Assembly: GCA_031266635.1 (NCBI GenBank)
Contig: JAISAN010000172.1
Location: 1 to 8,542 of the forward strand
Reading direction: 5' to 3'
DNA: 8,542 nucleotides
DNA from: Treponema sp.
GTDB lineage: Bacteria > Spirochaetota > Spirochaetia > Treponematales > Breznakiellaceae
The translations under genes were made by a program, and so were the position numbers. Each line of letters opens with the position of its first letter. The first letter of the stretch is position 1. Positions 1 to 5,987 of the stretch are shown one piece after another. The notes under the pieces were generated by a model. The model was given only the letters and a program-made list of their open reading frames with translations. It was not told the origin of the DNA and did no database searches.

Positions 1-16
1 AAAGGCTCTTGAAAGT

Positions 17-481
17 TTATCGCTTTACATCGGCCTGGGTAATCGACAATTTTCCGTTCGCTTTCCGGGTGGCGATTTTTTTGAAATAATCAAAATACTT
101 CTTGTCGGTTACCGCGATATGGGTAAGAATCCAGTCTTTAAGAAATTTGGTAAACGTCAGGAGGGTAAAGGGTTTCCCGTCGTTAAAAGCCCGTACCTGC
201 TCTACCACCGTTAAAACGAAAGCGTCATGTTCCCGTTTATGTTCCCAGTAACCCGGGAATTTGGTGGCGATCATGATTTTTTCTTCTGTGGCGAAGTGTA
301 CTTTAACATAATCGACCGCTTTGTTTATTACCTTCTTAAAGTACGTCCGTTCCGCTTCTTCATCCCCAACACAATGGTTAAAGAGATCGTTTGTCAATTT
401 CAGAAGCTCTTTGTGTTGATCGTCAACCAGTTTGACACCCACTGAAAAGGTGGAAGACCATTTTACCAATTCAGATTGCAT
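17..481 (-). CDS. Bacteriohemerythrin (single-domain, O2-binding di-iron protein)
   Basis: The 154-residue protein has the length of a single-domain bacterial hemerythrin and shows all seven expected di-iron ligands: H23 in DDQH, H62 and E66 in HFATEE, H81 and H85 in HKREH, H121 and D126 in HIAVTD. The N-terminal W-x3-F-x-VG motif (residues 8-15) is also typical. The family binds O2 reversibly at a non-haem di-iron centre in a four-helix bundle. In anaerobes and microaerophiles it serves O2 sensing, storage or scavenging. No signal peptide, membrane segment or signalling domain is fused to it, so it is probably a soluble cytoplasmic protein. The start is supported by GAGGA 7 nt upstream (489-493). 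A TATTAT lies at 500-505 on this strand, but I see no matching -35. It is monocistronic as far as visible; the window ends 16 bases after its stop. The fold is clear; the exact physiological role is inference. Confidence 0.93.
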   Translation of the reverse strand: MQSELVKWSSTFSVGVKLVDDQHKELLKLTNDLFNHCVGDEEAERTYFKKVINKAVDYVKVHFATEEKIMIATKFPGYWEHKREHDAFVLTVVEQVRAFNDGKPFTLLTFTKFLKDWILTHIAVTDKKYFDYFKKIATRKANGKLSITQADVKR

Positions 482-525
482 AAATTTATCCTCATTCCGA
501 TAATAGAATTAATTCCAAAATCCAG

Positions 526-579
526 AGCCGGTTTCAAAATCACTTGACTGTGCGCTTTAGCACACTGGTGAAACCGGCT
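526..579. repeat. Nested inverted repeat with AGCCGGTTTC arms
   Basis: The arms AGCCGGTTTC (526-535) and GAAACCGGCT (570-579) are perfect 10-bp inverted copies. A smaller inverted repeat TGTGC/GCACA (549-553, 560-564) sits inside. The left arm with its flank (525-541) reappears with one mismatch at 5844-5860, so this is part of a dispersed palindromic repeat. In plus orientation a TTTT follows the right arm, but no plus-strand gene ends here, so a terminator role is not supported. Confidence 0.7.
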
Positions 580-582
580 TTT

Positions 583-619
583 GTACTTTTTCAGGCTTTT
601 TAGGGCCCTGCAAAAGTAC
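583..619. repeat. Imperfect palindromic repeat, copy 1 of the TTTTTCAGGC family
   Basis: GTACTTTT (583-590) pairs with AAAAGTAC (612-619). After one mismatch, CAGG (592-595) pairs with CCTG (607-610). The inner TTTTTCAGGCT and TGCAAAA blocks occur again, in opposite orientation, at 2815-2847, while the outermost stem bases differ but remain complementary. This suggests a mobile or amplified palindromic unit of the REP type. Confidence 0.6.
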
Positions 620-634
620 TTTCCTATAAGGCAA

Positions 635-662
635 TGATTTCAAAATTGCAATTTTGAAATCA
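635..662. repeat. 28-bp perfect palindrome
   Basis: Positions 635-648 (TGATTTCAAAATTG) are the exact reverse complement of 649-662, with no loop. It is AT-rich and lies midway in the hemerythrin-amidohydrolase gap. It could be a protein-binding site or another member of the dispersed palindromes. It is far from both start codons (154 bp and 196 bp), and its TTTTGAAAT core recurs at 5970-5978. Confidence 0.7.
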
Positions 663-770
663 CCTCTCCAGTAGTCCGGGGCCATAATGATTGAACCTAC
701 CCCGATTTTATATAAATTTGTTGCTATCTCTTTTTAGTATCGACAGAAAAAGGATAAATTACAAGCGAAA

Positions 771-800
771 AATCCGCAAGGAACCGCAAAAAACCGCAAT
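771..800 (+). promoter_or_regulatory. Three CCGCAA direct repeats at exact 10-bp spacing (candidate operator)
   Basis: CCGCAA occurs at 774-779, 784-789 and 794-799, each embedded in a 10-mer close to AAACCGCAAA. The spacing of one helical turn puts all three on the same DNA face. The last copy ends 21 bp before the -35 hexamer at 821, a usual position for an activator array. The repeat and its position are seen directly; a regulator binding here is inference. Confidence 0.45.
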
Positions 801-820
801 TTTGTTGAATTTTCCGGTTC

Positions 821-849
821 TTGTATTCGATACACCTCCCGGATATAAT
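821..849 (+). promoter_or_regulatory. Sigma-70-type promoter of the amidohydrolase
   Basis: TTGTAT (821-826), a 17-nt spacer, then a perfect TATAAT (844-849). Predicted transcription starts near 856-858. The amidohydrolase ATG begins at 858, so the mRNA would have at most a few nucleotides of leader. No Shine-Dalgarno is seen in the 20 bases before the ATG. Confidence 0.65.
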
Positions 850-857
850 GGCCCATT

Positions 858-1643
858 ATGGTTTTTGACTGCCACGCCCATATTTATCCCGAAAAAATCG
901 CCCCCAAAGTGGTGGTCAATATCGGAGATTTTTACAAAATCCCTATGAGCTGCGATGGGACTGTGGAGGGCCTTCTGTCCAGCGGCCGCCGGGGAGGGAT
1001 CGATAAATTTATCGTATTTTCCGCGGCCGGAACCCCGGCGCAGGTGGAAAGCATCAACAACTATATCAGCGCGGTCTGCGGGGAACACCCGGAATTTATT
1101 GGTTTTGGCTCCCTGCACCGGGACATGAAAAACCCCGGCGATGAGATAGCGCGGCTTGCCGGACTGGGGCTCAGGGGGATCAAGTTCCACCCGGATATGC
1201 AGCAGTTTAACATTGATGATAAGCCTATGATGGACATATACGCCATGCTGGAAGGGCGGTTTCCTGTGGTGTTCCACACCGGGGATTACCGCTACGATTT
1301 TTCGCATCCCCGGCGGCTTGCCCGGGTGCTGGATAATTTTCCCCGCCTGATCGCCGTGGCCGCCCATTTCGGCGGCTGGTCGTTGTATGACCTGGCTTTG
1401 GAGTATTTCCGGGACCGGTTCTGCTATCTCGATGTGTCCAGCGCCATTCCCTATCTCGGTAATAAACGGGCGGAGGAGCTGATTAATATTTACGGCCCGG
1501 ATCGGATCCTCTTTGGTTCCGATTACCCCATGTGGGACCCTGCGGAGGAACTCCGGCGTTTTGAGTCCCTCAAGCTCCCTGCGGGTGATAAAGATATGAT
1601 TTTATACAAAAACGCCCGGCGACTTTTGGGGCTGGAAGCATAG
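858..1643 (+). CDS. Metal-dependent amidohydrolase (Amidohydro_2 / COG2159 type)
   Basis: The 261-residue protein shows the TIM-barrel metallohydrolase signature: H6-x-H8 on the first strand (DCHAH), a later K109-F-H111, H140 (VVFHTGD), H170 (AAHFGG) and D222 (FGSDYP). These fit the metal and catalytic positions of the amidohydrolase-2 family, which includes decarboxylases and hydrolases of aromatic or lactone substrates. The substrate cannot be read from the sequence. The H-x-H motif lies at residue 6, which fixes ATG 858 as the start, because the family needs little before it. The gene stands alone: it diverges from hemerythrin and converges with the binding-protein gene 32 bp downstream. 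There is no signal peptide, so it is cytoplasmic. Expression from a promoter only 8 nt upstream suggests a leaderless message. Confidence 0.88.
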   Translation: MVFDCHAHIYPEKIAPKVVVNIGDFYKIPMSCDGTVEGLLSSGRRGGIDKFIVFSAAGTPAQVESINNYISAVCGEHPEFIGFGSLHRDMKNPGDEIARLAGLGLRGIKFHPDMQQFNIDDKPMMDIYAMLEGRFPVVFHTGDYRYDFSHPRRLARVLDNFPRLIAVAAHFGGWSLYDLALEYFRDRFCYLDVSSAIPYLGNKRAEELINIYGPDRILFGSDYPMWDPAEELRRFESLKLPAGDKDMILYKNARRLLGLEA

Positions 1644-1659
1644 GGGGCACTGGGCCCCC
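1643..1659. terminator. GC-rich hairpin between convergent genes (possible bidirectional terminator)
   Basis: GGGGGC (1643-1648) pairs with GCCCCC (1654-1659) around a 5-nt loop, starting at the last base of the amidohydrolase stop codon and 16 bp beyond the end of the binding-protein gene. Neither side is followed by a convincing T tract, so intrinsic termination is uncertain. Confidence 0.4.
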
Positions 1660-1675
1660 GTTCGCGTCTTTCAGC

Positions 1676-2734
1676 CTACTGCTGGCCCGAGGCGGCCTTG
1701 AAGGCGGTCCAGATCAGGGAATGGACCTCCTCCGCCTCGGGGCCGACGTTTTGGATCATCTCCATATCTTCATTGAAGCCCTCGGGAAGAGTGAGAAAAT
1801 CCCGGTATTCGCCGCTGATAAGCGGGTCCGAGGCTGAATAGGTACTATAGTAGCCGAGGAACTCAAAACACCGGGCCCCCCGTTCCGGGTCGAGGATATA
1901 GTTCAGGAAGGCGTAAGCGGCTTCGGGGTTCGGCGCTTTTGCGGGAATAAAACCCGCCATGATGCCGAAGCCGATGCCCTCCCTGGGGAACACCACTTCA
2001 AGGCCGGGATTCTCCATTTTTGCCATGGTAACCTGGGAGGTGTACATTACCGCGGCGGAAATTTCACCGGAGATGATTTCGTCCTGGAGGTCGTCGTCCC
2101 GGATAAGGCGGATATTCGGCGCCAGTTCCAGGAGCCGGTCTCCGGCCCGGCGGATGAGGGAAAGGTCCTCGACATTGTAACTTTGGCCCAGGACTTTCAG
2201 GGCCATGCCGTTAATAACCCGGTAGTTTTCGATAATCCCTACACTGTTGACCAGGGACCTGTCCCAGAGGCTGGCGTAACCGTCAACGGGAATTTTGACC
2301 GTTTCGGGGTTATAGACGATGGTCTGGACTCCCGCTCCGTAGGGGACCGTATACTCATCATCGGGATCGTAGAACTGCCGCTGGTAGACGGGGTTGATGT
2401 TCCCGTAGTTGGCAAGCCGGGACTTGTCCAGCTTCTGAACCAGCTCTTCGGCAATTGCCGCCTCGATGATATAGTCGTCAGCGATGACGAGGTCGTAACC
2501 GCCGCCCCCGGTGCTTTGCAGCCGGGTGAGCATGGTTTCATCATAGTCGAAATGAACATAGTTGATTTTAATCCCCGAATCCTTTTCAAAGCCGTCAAGG
2601 ATATCCTGGGGGAACATCTCGTCCCAGGTGTAGAGGGTGAACTGCCCTCCGGAGGAAGCCGTGTTCTTTTCGCAGCCGGCCGCCAGAACAAGGATGGAAG
2701 CCGCGGCAAAAAACAGAACCATAATTCTTTTCAT
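1676..2734 (-). CDS. potD: Spermidine/putrescine-type ABC transporter substrate-binding lipoprotein
   Basis: The 352-residue protein begins with a lipoprotein signal peptide (MKRIM, hydrophobic core, lipobox LAAGC) and a predicted lipidated Cys at 21, as expected for a binding protein anchored outside the inner membrane. The rest matches the PotD/PotF family: YTWDE near residue 35, YDLVIADDY near 80, a DKSRL-x-N-Y stretch near 103, PYGAG near 131, and a C-terminal lobe with LNYILDPE near 277. The start at 2734 is chosen over an in-frame upstream start at 2806: GGAG lies 6 nt upstream (2741-2744), and the signal peptide then begins at residue 1. It is the last gene of potABCD, separated from potC by 195 bp with three hairpins. 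From memory of E. coli PotD, several polyamine-contact residues appear changed (see findings), so family membership is firm but the substrate is open. Confidence 0.9.
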   Translation of the reverse strand: MKRIMVLFFAAASILVLAAGCEKNTASSGGQFTLYTWDEMFPQDILDGFEKDSGIKINYVHFDYDETMLTRLQSTGGGGYDLVIADDYIIEAAIAEELVQKLDKSRLANYGNINPVYQRQFYDPDDEYTVPYGAGVQTIVYNPETVKIPVDGYASLWDRSLVNSVGIIENYRVINGMALKVLGQSYNVEDLSLIRRAGDRLLELAPNIRLIRDDDLQDEIISGEISAAVMYTSQVTMAKMENPGLEVVFPREGIGFGIMAGFIPAKAPNPEAAYAFLNYILDPERGARCFEFLGYYSTYSASDPLISGEYRDFLTLPEGFNEDMEMIQNVGPEAEEVHSLIWTAFKAASGQQ

Positions 2735-2740
2735 AAAAAA

Positions 2741-2744
2741 CTCC
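2741..2744 (-). promoter_or_regulatory. Ribosome binding site of potD
   Basis: GGAG on the minus strand, 6 nt before the ATG at 2734-2732. It decides the start in favour of the lipoprotein signal peptide over the longer in-frame reading. Confidence 0.75.
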
Positions 2745-2771
2745 TTTTTTCTCTTGCGAGAATGAATAGGG

Positions 2772-2799
2772 TTGTTCAGAAACTTCAGTTTCTGAACAA
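2772..2799. repeat. Perfect 13-bp-arm hairpin in the potC-potD gap
   Basis: TTGTTCAGAAACT (2772-2784) and AGTTTCTGAACAA (2787-2799) are exact inverted copies around TC. A related hairpin with a different but still self-complementary stem lies at 5878-5908. It would fold in the mRNA just before the potD ribosome binding site. Confidence 0.7.
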
Positions 2800-2814
2800 A
2801 TTCCATTAAAAACT

Positions 2815-2847
2815 GCAGTTTTGCAAGGCTTTAGCCTGAAAAACTGC
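2815..2847. repeat. Imperfect palindromic repeat, copy 2 of the TTTTTCAGGC family
   Basis: GCAGTTTT (2815-2822) pairs with AAAACTGC (2840-2847). The inner stem CA/TG and GGC/GCC follows after one mismatch and one bulge. Read on the minus strand, it shares TTTTTCAGGCT and TGCAAAA with the unit at 583-619. On the minus strand the stem is followed by AGTTTTTAA, so partial termination between potC and potD is conceivable. Confidence 0.6.
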
Positions 2848-2849
2848 AA

Positions 2850-2886
2850 AACTTGTAAGATAACCAACCGGGTTATCGAACAAGTT
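2850..2886. repeat. Hairpin downstream of potC
   Basis: AACTTGT (2850-2856) pairs with ACAAGTT (2880-2886), and GATAACC (2859-2865) pairs with GGTTATC (2871-2877). A 2x2 internal mismatch separates the two stem blocks and the loop is 5 nt. It is the first of three consecutive hairpins met by transcription leaving potC, and is followed on that strand by TTTT. Confidence 0.65.
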
Positions 2887-2929
2887 AAATCTATTGGGTC
2901 AAGGGGCGATTTTAAAATTACCCCACAGG

Positions 2930-3775
2930 TCATAATTGCACCGGAACAGCCTCCTTTGGTTTCCTGCCGGAAGCTTTGGGCCGGGCCAGGTACGCGGCGC
3001 ACAGTGCCAGCGCCATAGTGGCGATAAAAAGCAGGGTGCACAGGGCGTTGGTCTTCGGCGAAACCCCGGTTTTTAGCTGGGAATAGATTTTGATGGGCAG
3101 GGTATTGGTGTGAATTCCCGTAACAAACATGCTGACGATCACATCGTCAAAACTCATGGCAAAGGAGATAAGTATCCCCGATACCACCGCAGGGAGGATT
3201 GCCGGAAGGGTAATATCGCAAAAGGCCCGCAGTTCCCCGGCCCCGAGGTCCCGGGCCGCTTCGGCGCAGCTTTTGTCAAGTCCGGCGAGCCGGGCCTTTA
3301 CCAGAAGAAAGGGGTAGGGGACGCAGAAGGCGGTATGGGCAATGACCAGGGTGAACATGCCAAAGGGCAGGCCCAGGAGGGCAAAAAAGGCAAGGAACAC
3401 CATGCCCATTATGATTTCGGGGATCATGATGGGAAGGATTGAAAGATACTCTAACACCTTGCCGCCCGCGACCGGCGGGGACTTGTTTCCCCGGCCGGAG
3501 GAACCAAAGGCCCCCAGGGTTCCCAGAAGGGCGGCGGCAAAACTGGAGAGGATCGCCAGAACCAGGCTGTTCCGCAGGGCCTCGAACATGGATCGATCCA
3601 TAAACAATTCCCGGTACCAGTTCAGGGTAAAGCCGTTCCATACCGACGAAAGGCGGCTCTGGTTAAACGAATACACGATCACCAGAAAGATAGGGATATA
3701 CATGATAACAAGAACCAGGGCGATAAAAAGGGAAACCGTCCGGGAGACCGTCCGCCGCTTTTTCAGGCCCTTCAT
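2930..3775 (-). CDS. potC: Spermidine/putrescine-type ABC transporter permease (PotC-like)
   Basis: This 281-residue inner-membrane protein has about six hydrophobic segments, the first at residues 14-36 after a basic N-terminus. The permease EAA motif, which contacts the ATPase, is visible at residues 172-195 (EAARDLGAG ... LP). It begins inside the last codons of the other permease gene with a 4-base ATGA overlap (3772-3775) and has GGAGG 7 nt before its ATG (3783-3787), so translation is coupled. Length and gene order fit PotC, the second subunit of the heterodimeric channel. The C-terminus is hydrophilic and basic. The substrate follows that of the binding protein and is not fixed by this sequence. 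Confidence 0.92.
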   Translation of the reverse strand: MKGLKKRRTVSRTVSLFIALVLVIMYIPIFLVIVYSFNQSRLSSVWNGFTLNWYRELFMDRSMFEALRNSLVLAILSSFAAALLGTLGAFGSSGRGNKSPPVAGGKVLEYLSILPIMIPEIIMGMVFLAFFALLGLPFGMFTLVIAHTAFCVPYPFLLVKARLAGLDKSCAEAARDLGAGELRAFCDITLPAILPAVVSGILISFAMSFDDVIVSMFVTGIHTNTLPIKIYSQLKTGVSPKTNALCTLLFIATMALALCAAYLARPKASGRKPKEAVPVQL

Positions 3776-4623
3776 ACCAAGCCCTCCAGGTCTCCCGACC
3801 GGGTAAGGCGGCGGTAGAGGTAGAGAAAGAGGCTGGTGAGGATCATCAGAACCACGCTTAACGAAGCGGCAAAGGGCCAGTCGTGGGCCTTCATCAACTG
3901 TTCCTGAATCAGGTTTCCCACCAGCACCACCTTGTTGCCTCCCAGAATGTCGGCGATAAAATAAAGCCCCATCGAGGGGATGAAGGTGAGGATAAACCCG
4001 GAGAAAAGTCCCGGCATGGTGAGAGGCAAACTGACGCTGAGGAAGGCCTGAAACCGGGATGCCCCCAGCACCCTTGCCGCCTCCACCAGGCCCCAGTCCA
4101 GCTTTTCCGCGCTGGCATATACGGAGTAGATCATAAAGGGCAAAAGGGCATAGATCATGCCGGTAACTACCGCGGGGTAGGTGTAAAGAAGCCTGAGGGG
4201 CCGGTCAATCAGCCGCAGGCCCAAAAGAACGGCGTCCAGTATGCCGTTTGCCCGAAACATGATGATCCACCCGTAGAGCCGCATGAGAGAACTGGTCCAG
4301 AAGGGGATAATGAGGAGCATCATTACCCGGCCCCGCCAGCGGGGGCTTAAACGGGCCATGAAGTAGCCGAAGGGGTAACCGATCAGGGCCACCATAGCGG
4401 TACTGCACAGGGCCAGCCGTACCGACTGCCGAAAGGTGCCCAGATACACCGGATCGAGGATTCGCCGGTAATTGCGGAAGCTAAATTCCGCGGCAACCCC
4501 CCAGGTCCCGTCCCGCCGCATAAAACTCAAGGCGAGCATATAGATCAGGGGGCCCAGGACAAAAAGCAGGGTAAAGAGGTACATGGGCGCCGCCGCCGGG
4601 GAGAAAAATGAACGTTTTTTCAT
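3772..4623 (-). CDS. potB: Spermidine/putrescine-type ABC transporter permease (PotB-like)
   Basis: This 283-residue integral membrane protein has about six hydrophobic segments, the first at residues 13-34. The EAA loop lies at residues 181-204 (EAARVLGAS ... LP). Together with the PotC-like partner it forms the transmembrane channel. The ATG overlaps the potA stop codon as ATGA (4620-4623). A purine-rich GGAGG lies about 13 nt upstream, which is long, so initiation probably relies on coupling to potA translation. Length agrees with E. coli PotB. Nothing is broken or truncated. Confidence 0.92.
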   Translation of the reverse strand: MKKRSFFSPAAAPMYLFTLLFVLGPLIYMLALSFMRRDGTWGVAAEFSFRNYRRILDPVYLGTFRQSVRLALCSTAMVALIGYPFGYFMARLSPRWRGRVMMLLIIPFWTSSLMRLYGWIIMFRANGILDAVLLGLRLIDRPLRLLYTYPAVVTGMIYALLPFMIYSVYASAEKLDWGLVEAARVLGASRFQAFLSVSLPLTMPGLFSGFILTFIPSMGLYFIADILGGNKVVLVGNLIQEQLMKAHDWPFAASLSVVLMILTSLFLYLYRRLTRSGDLEGLV

Positions 4624-5771
4624 TCGTCCGTCGCCCCCTCCCGATCCACCAGAACTGCCTTGTCCGCCTGCCAGCTAACCGTAACCGCGTCCCCCACGGA
4701 GAGGGGGCTGTCAATGCCGCAGCGGCTGGCGCTTATTTCCGCCTCCGGGGCCCCGGCGTTCCTGAGCCGGGCGCTGATCCGCAGTTGGCCCCCGGCAAAA
4801 CTTTTTCCCGTAATTACCGCCGCCAGTCCCGGCGCCGGGCCGCGGGATGGGCCCTCCGGCGGGTTCTTGTCCGCCCCCCGGAATTCCACATACTCCCCCC
4901 GGATGGCCAGCCGTATGTTTTCTCCCGGCAAAGGCGCCCGGTCCCCGGCGGCACATTCAAGCCCCGCCCGGCCGCTGGGATGTTCAAAGACCAGAAAGGC
5001 CCGGCCGCCGCCCCGATCTTCCCGGGAAATCAGTTTTCCCGCAAGAATATTGGCGCCGCCCACAAAACGGGCGGTAAAACTGGTCTTGGGGAAATCATAG
5101 ACCTCCGGGGCGGAACCAATCTGTTCAAACCGGCCGTCCCGCATTACCGCGATCCGGTCCGACATGGTAAGGGCTTCTTCCTGATCATGGGTTATATATA
5201 TGAAAGAAATGCCCAGTTGTTTCTGGAGCCGTTTGAGTTCTATCTGCATCTGCCGGCGGAGCTGGAGGTCCAGGGCCCCCAGGGGTTCATCCAGCAGAAG
5301 CACCCGGGGCCGGTTTACCACCGCCCTGGCTACCGCCACCCGCTGCCGCTGACCCCCGGAAAGGGCGTCGGGCATCCGTTTTTCGTAACCCTCAAGCTGT
5401 ACCAGGGCCAGGGCCTCCGCCACGGTTTTTTTTATTTCCGGCTTTGGCCGGCGTTTGAGTTTGAGACTGTAGCCGATGTTCTGTTCCACATTCATGTGGG
5501 GGAAAAGGGCGTAATTCTGGAACACCATGTTAACATTCCGCCGGTCCGGTTCCAGGGCCGTTACATCCTGCCCTTCAAGAAAAACCCTGCCCGAATCGGC
5601 CTGTTCAAGGCCGGCGATAATCCTGATGGTGGTGGTTTTCCCGCAGCCCGATGAACCCAAGAGGGTGATAAATTCCCCCGAATTGACGGAAAGATCGAGG
5701 CCCCGGAGGACTTCTACCGGACCAAAATTTTTTTTAATTCCCTCAAGACGCAAAATTTCCTGGGCGTACAC
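4620..5771 (-). CDS. potA: Spermidine/putrescine-type ABC transporter ATP-binding protein
   Basis: The ATPase subunit energises import. With the GTG start it has 383 residues and shows Walker A GSSGCGKT (39-46), Q-loop Q85, signature LSGGQ (137-141), Walker B LLLDEP (158-163) and switch His 195 (ITHDQEEAL). A C-terminal regulatory extension of about 140 residues follows, with a TOBE-like part near 280-380 as in PotA. It is the first gene of the operon and is read leftward, overlapping potB by 4 bases. Two starts are possible: TTG at 5777 has AAGGAG only 2 nt upstream, whereas GTG at 5771 has it 8 nt upstream, so GTG is preferred. The C-terminal region is rich in Gly, Pro and Ala and looks less conserved than the ATPase domain. 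Confidence 0.93.
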   Translation of the reverse strand: MYAQEILRLEGIKKNFGPVEVLRGLDLSVNSGEFITLLGSSGCGKTTTIRIIAGLEQADSGRVFLEGQDVTALEPDRRNVNMVFQNYALFPHMNVEQNIGYSLKLKRRPKPEIKKTVAEALALVQLEGYEKRMPDALSGGQRQRVAVARAVVNRPRVLLLDEPLGALDLQLRRQMQIELKRLQKQLGISFIYITHDQEEALTMSDRIAVMRDGRFEQIGSAPEVYDFPKTSFTARFVGGANILAGKLISREDRGGGRAFLVFEHPSGRAGLECAAGDRAPLPGENIRLAIRGEYVEFRGADKNPPEGPSRGPAPGLAAVITGKSFAGGQLRISARLRNAGAPEAEISASRCGIDSPLSVGDAVTVSWQADKAVLVDREGATDE

Positions 5772-5779
5772 CCGCAATG

Positions 5780-5785
5780 CTCCTT
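5780..5785 (-). promoter_or_regulatory. Ribosome binding site of potA
   Basis: AAGGAG on the minus strand. Its 8-nt distance to GTG 5771 and 2-nt distance to TTG 5777 argue for the GTG as the real start. Confidence 0.7.
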
Positions 5786-5843
5786 GCCGTTTTACCGGCG
5801 GCTGTTTTCGGAAAATTTAGCGGTTCCCTCCAATCATTACGAA

Positions 5844-5860
5844 GAGCCGGTTTTAAAATC
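5844..5860. repeat. Dispersed repeat GAGCCGGTTTTAAAATC
   Basis: This 17-mer matches 525-541 at 16 of 17 bases, and its AGCCGGTTT core recurs at 5964-5972. All three copies are intergenic, which supports a dispersed intergenic repeat rather than chance. Confidence 0.5.
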
Positions 5861-5877
5861 CTGTTTTTTCAACTGAA

Positions 5878-5908
5878 GCTGTTCCAAAGCTTTAGTTTTT
5901 GGAACAGC
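5878..5908. repeat. Hairpin repeat in the potA leader
   Basis: GCTGTTCCAAA (5878-5888) and TTTGGAACAGC (5898-5908) are perfect 11-bp inverted copies. A second, outer inverted repeat TTCAAC/GTTGAA lies at 5868-5873 and 5918-5923. The unit resembles the hairpin at 2772-2799, with stem changes on both arms. It lies about 100 bp upstream of the potA start. Confidence 0.65.
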
Positions 5909-5921
5909 CTCAACCATGTTG

Positions 5922-5950
5922 AATTTAGTGTGTTTTCCGGTGAGTGTCTA
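5922..5950 (-). promoter_or_regulatory. Possible promoter of the potABCD operon
   Basis: On the minus strand TAGACA (5950-5945), a 17-nt spacer and TAAATT (5927-5922). The -35 matches TTGACA at five of six positions, but the -10 matches TATAAT at only four. Transcription from it would give a leader of roughly 145 nt containing the hairpin at 5878-5908. It is the best candidate I found in this gap, and is tentative. Confidence 0.33.
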
Positions 5951-5987
5951 GAACCCGGACGCCAGCCGGTTTTGAAATTGCGATCTA

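Larger units (their letters stand above)
482..857. other. 376-bp divergent intergenic region
   Basis: This gap separates the divergent hemerythrin and amidohydrolase genes. It contains three palindromic units (526-662), a stretch with no recognised feature (663-770), three phased CCGCAA repeats (771-800) and the amidohydrolase promoter (821-849). An open frame at 691-948 crosses the amidohydrolase start; it has no recognisable domain and a basic, low-complexity sequence, so I do not call it. No tRNA-like fold was recognised. Confidence 0.7.

Noticed and set aside
526..662. CRISPR array or small RNA gene in the hemerythrin-amidohydrolase gap
   Set aside because: The units differ from one another, are palindromic, and lack regular repeat-spacer spacing. 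No promoter-terminator pair encloses them.
691..948. An 85-codon plus-strand frame crossing the amidohydrolase start
   Set aside because: It covers the operator-like repeats and promoter, and overlaps the conserved N-terminus of the amidohydrolase in another frame. Its sequence is basic and low in complexity, with no family resemblance.
2735..2806. N-terminal extension of PotD from 2806
   Set aside because: It would place 24 residues, partly encoded by a palindromic repeat, before a perfect lipoprotein signal peptide that has its own GGAG site.
2183..2809. A 208-codon open frame on the plus strand
   Set aside because: It is antisense to potD and runs into the palindromic repeats; no domain or ribosome site is visible.
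2874..2902. TTGACC with a 17-nt spacer as a potD promoter
   Set aside because: The matching -10 would be TCGATA, inside a hairpin stem, with too few consensus bases to support a call.
4608..5654. A 348-codon open frame on the plus strand
   Set aside because: It is antisense to potA, which has every ABC ATPase motif. The frame is a by-product of GC-rich codon use and shows no recognisable domain.
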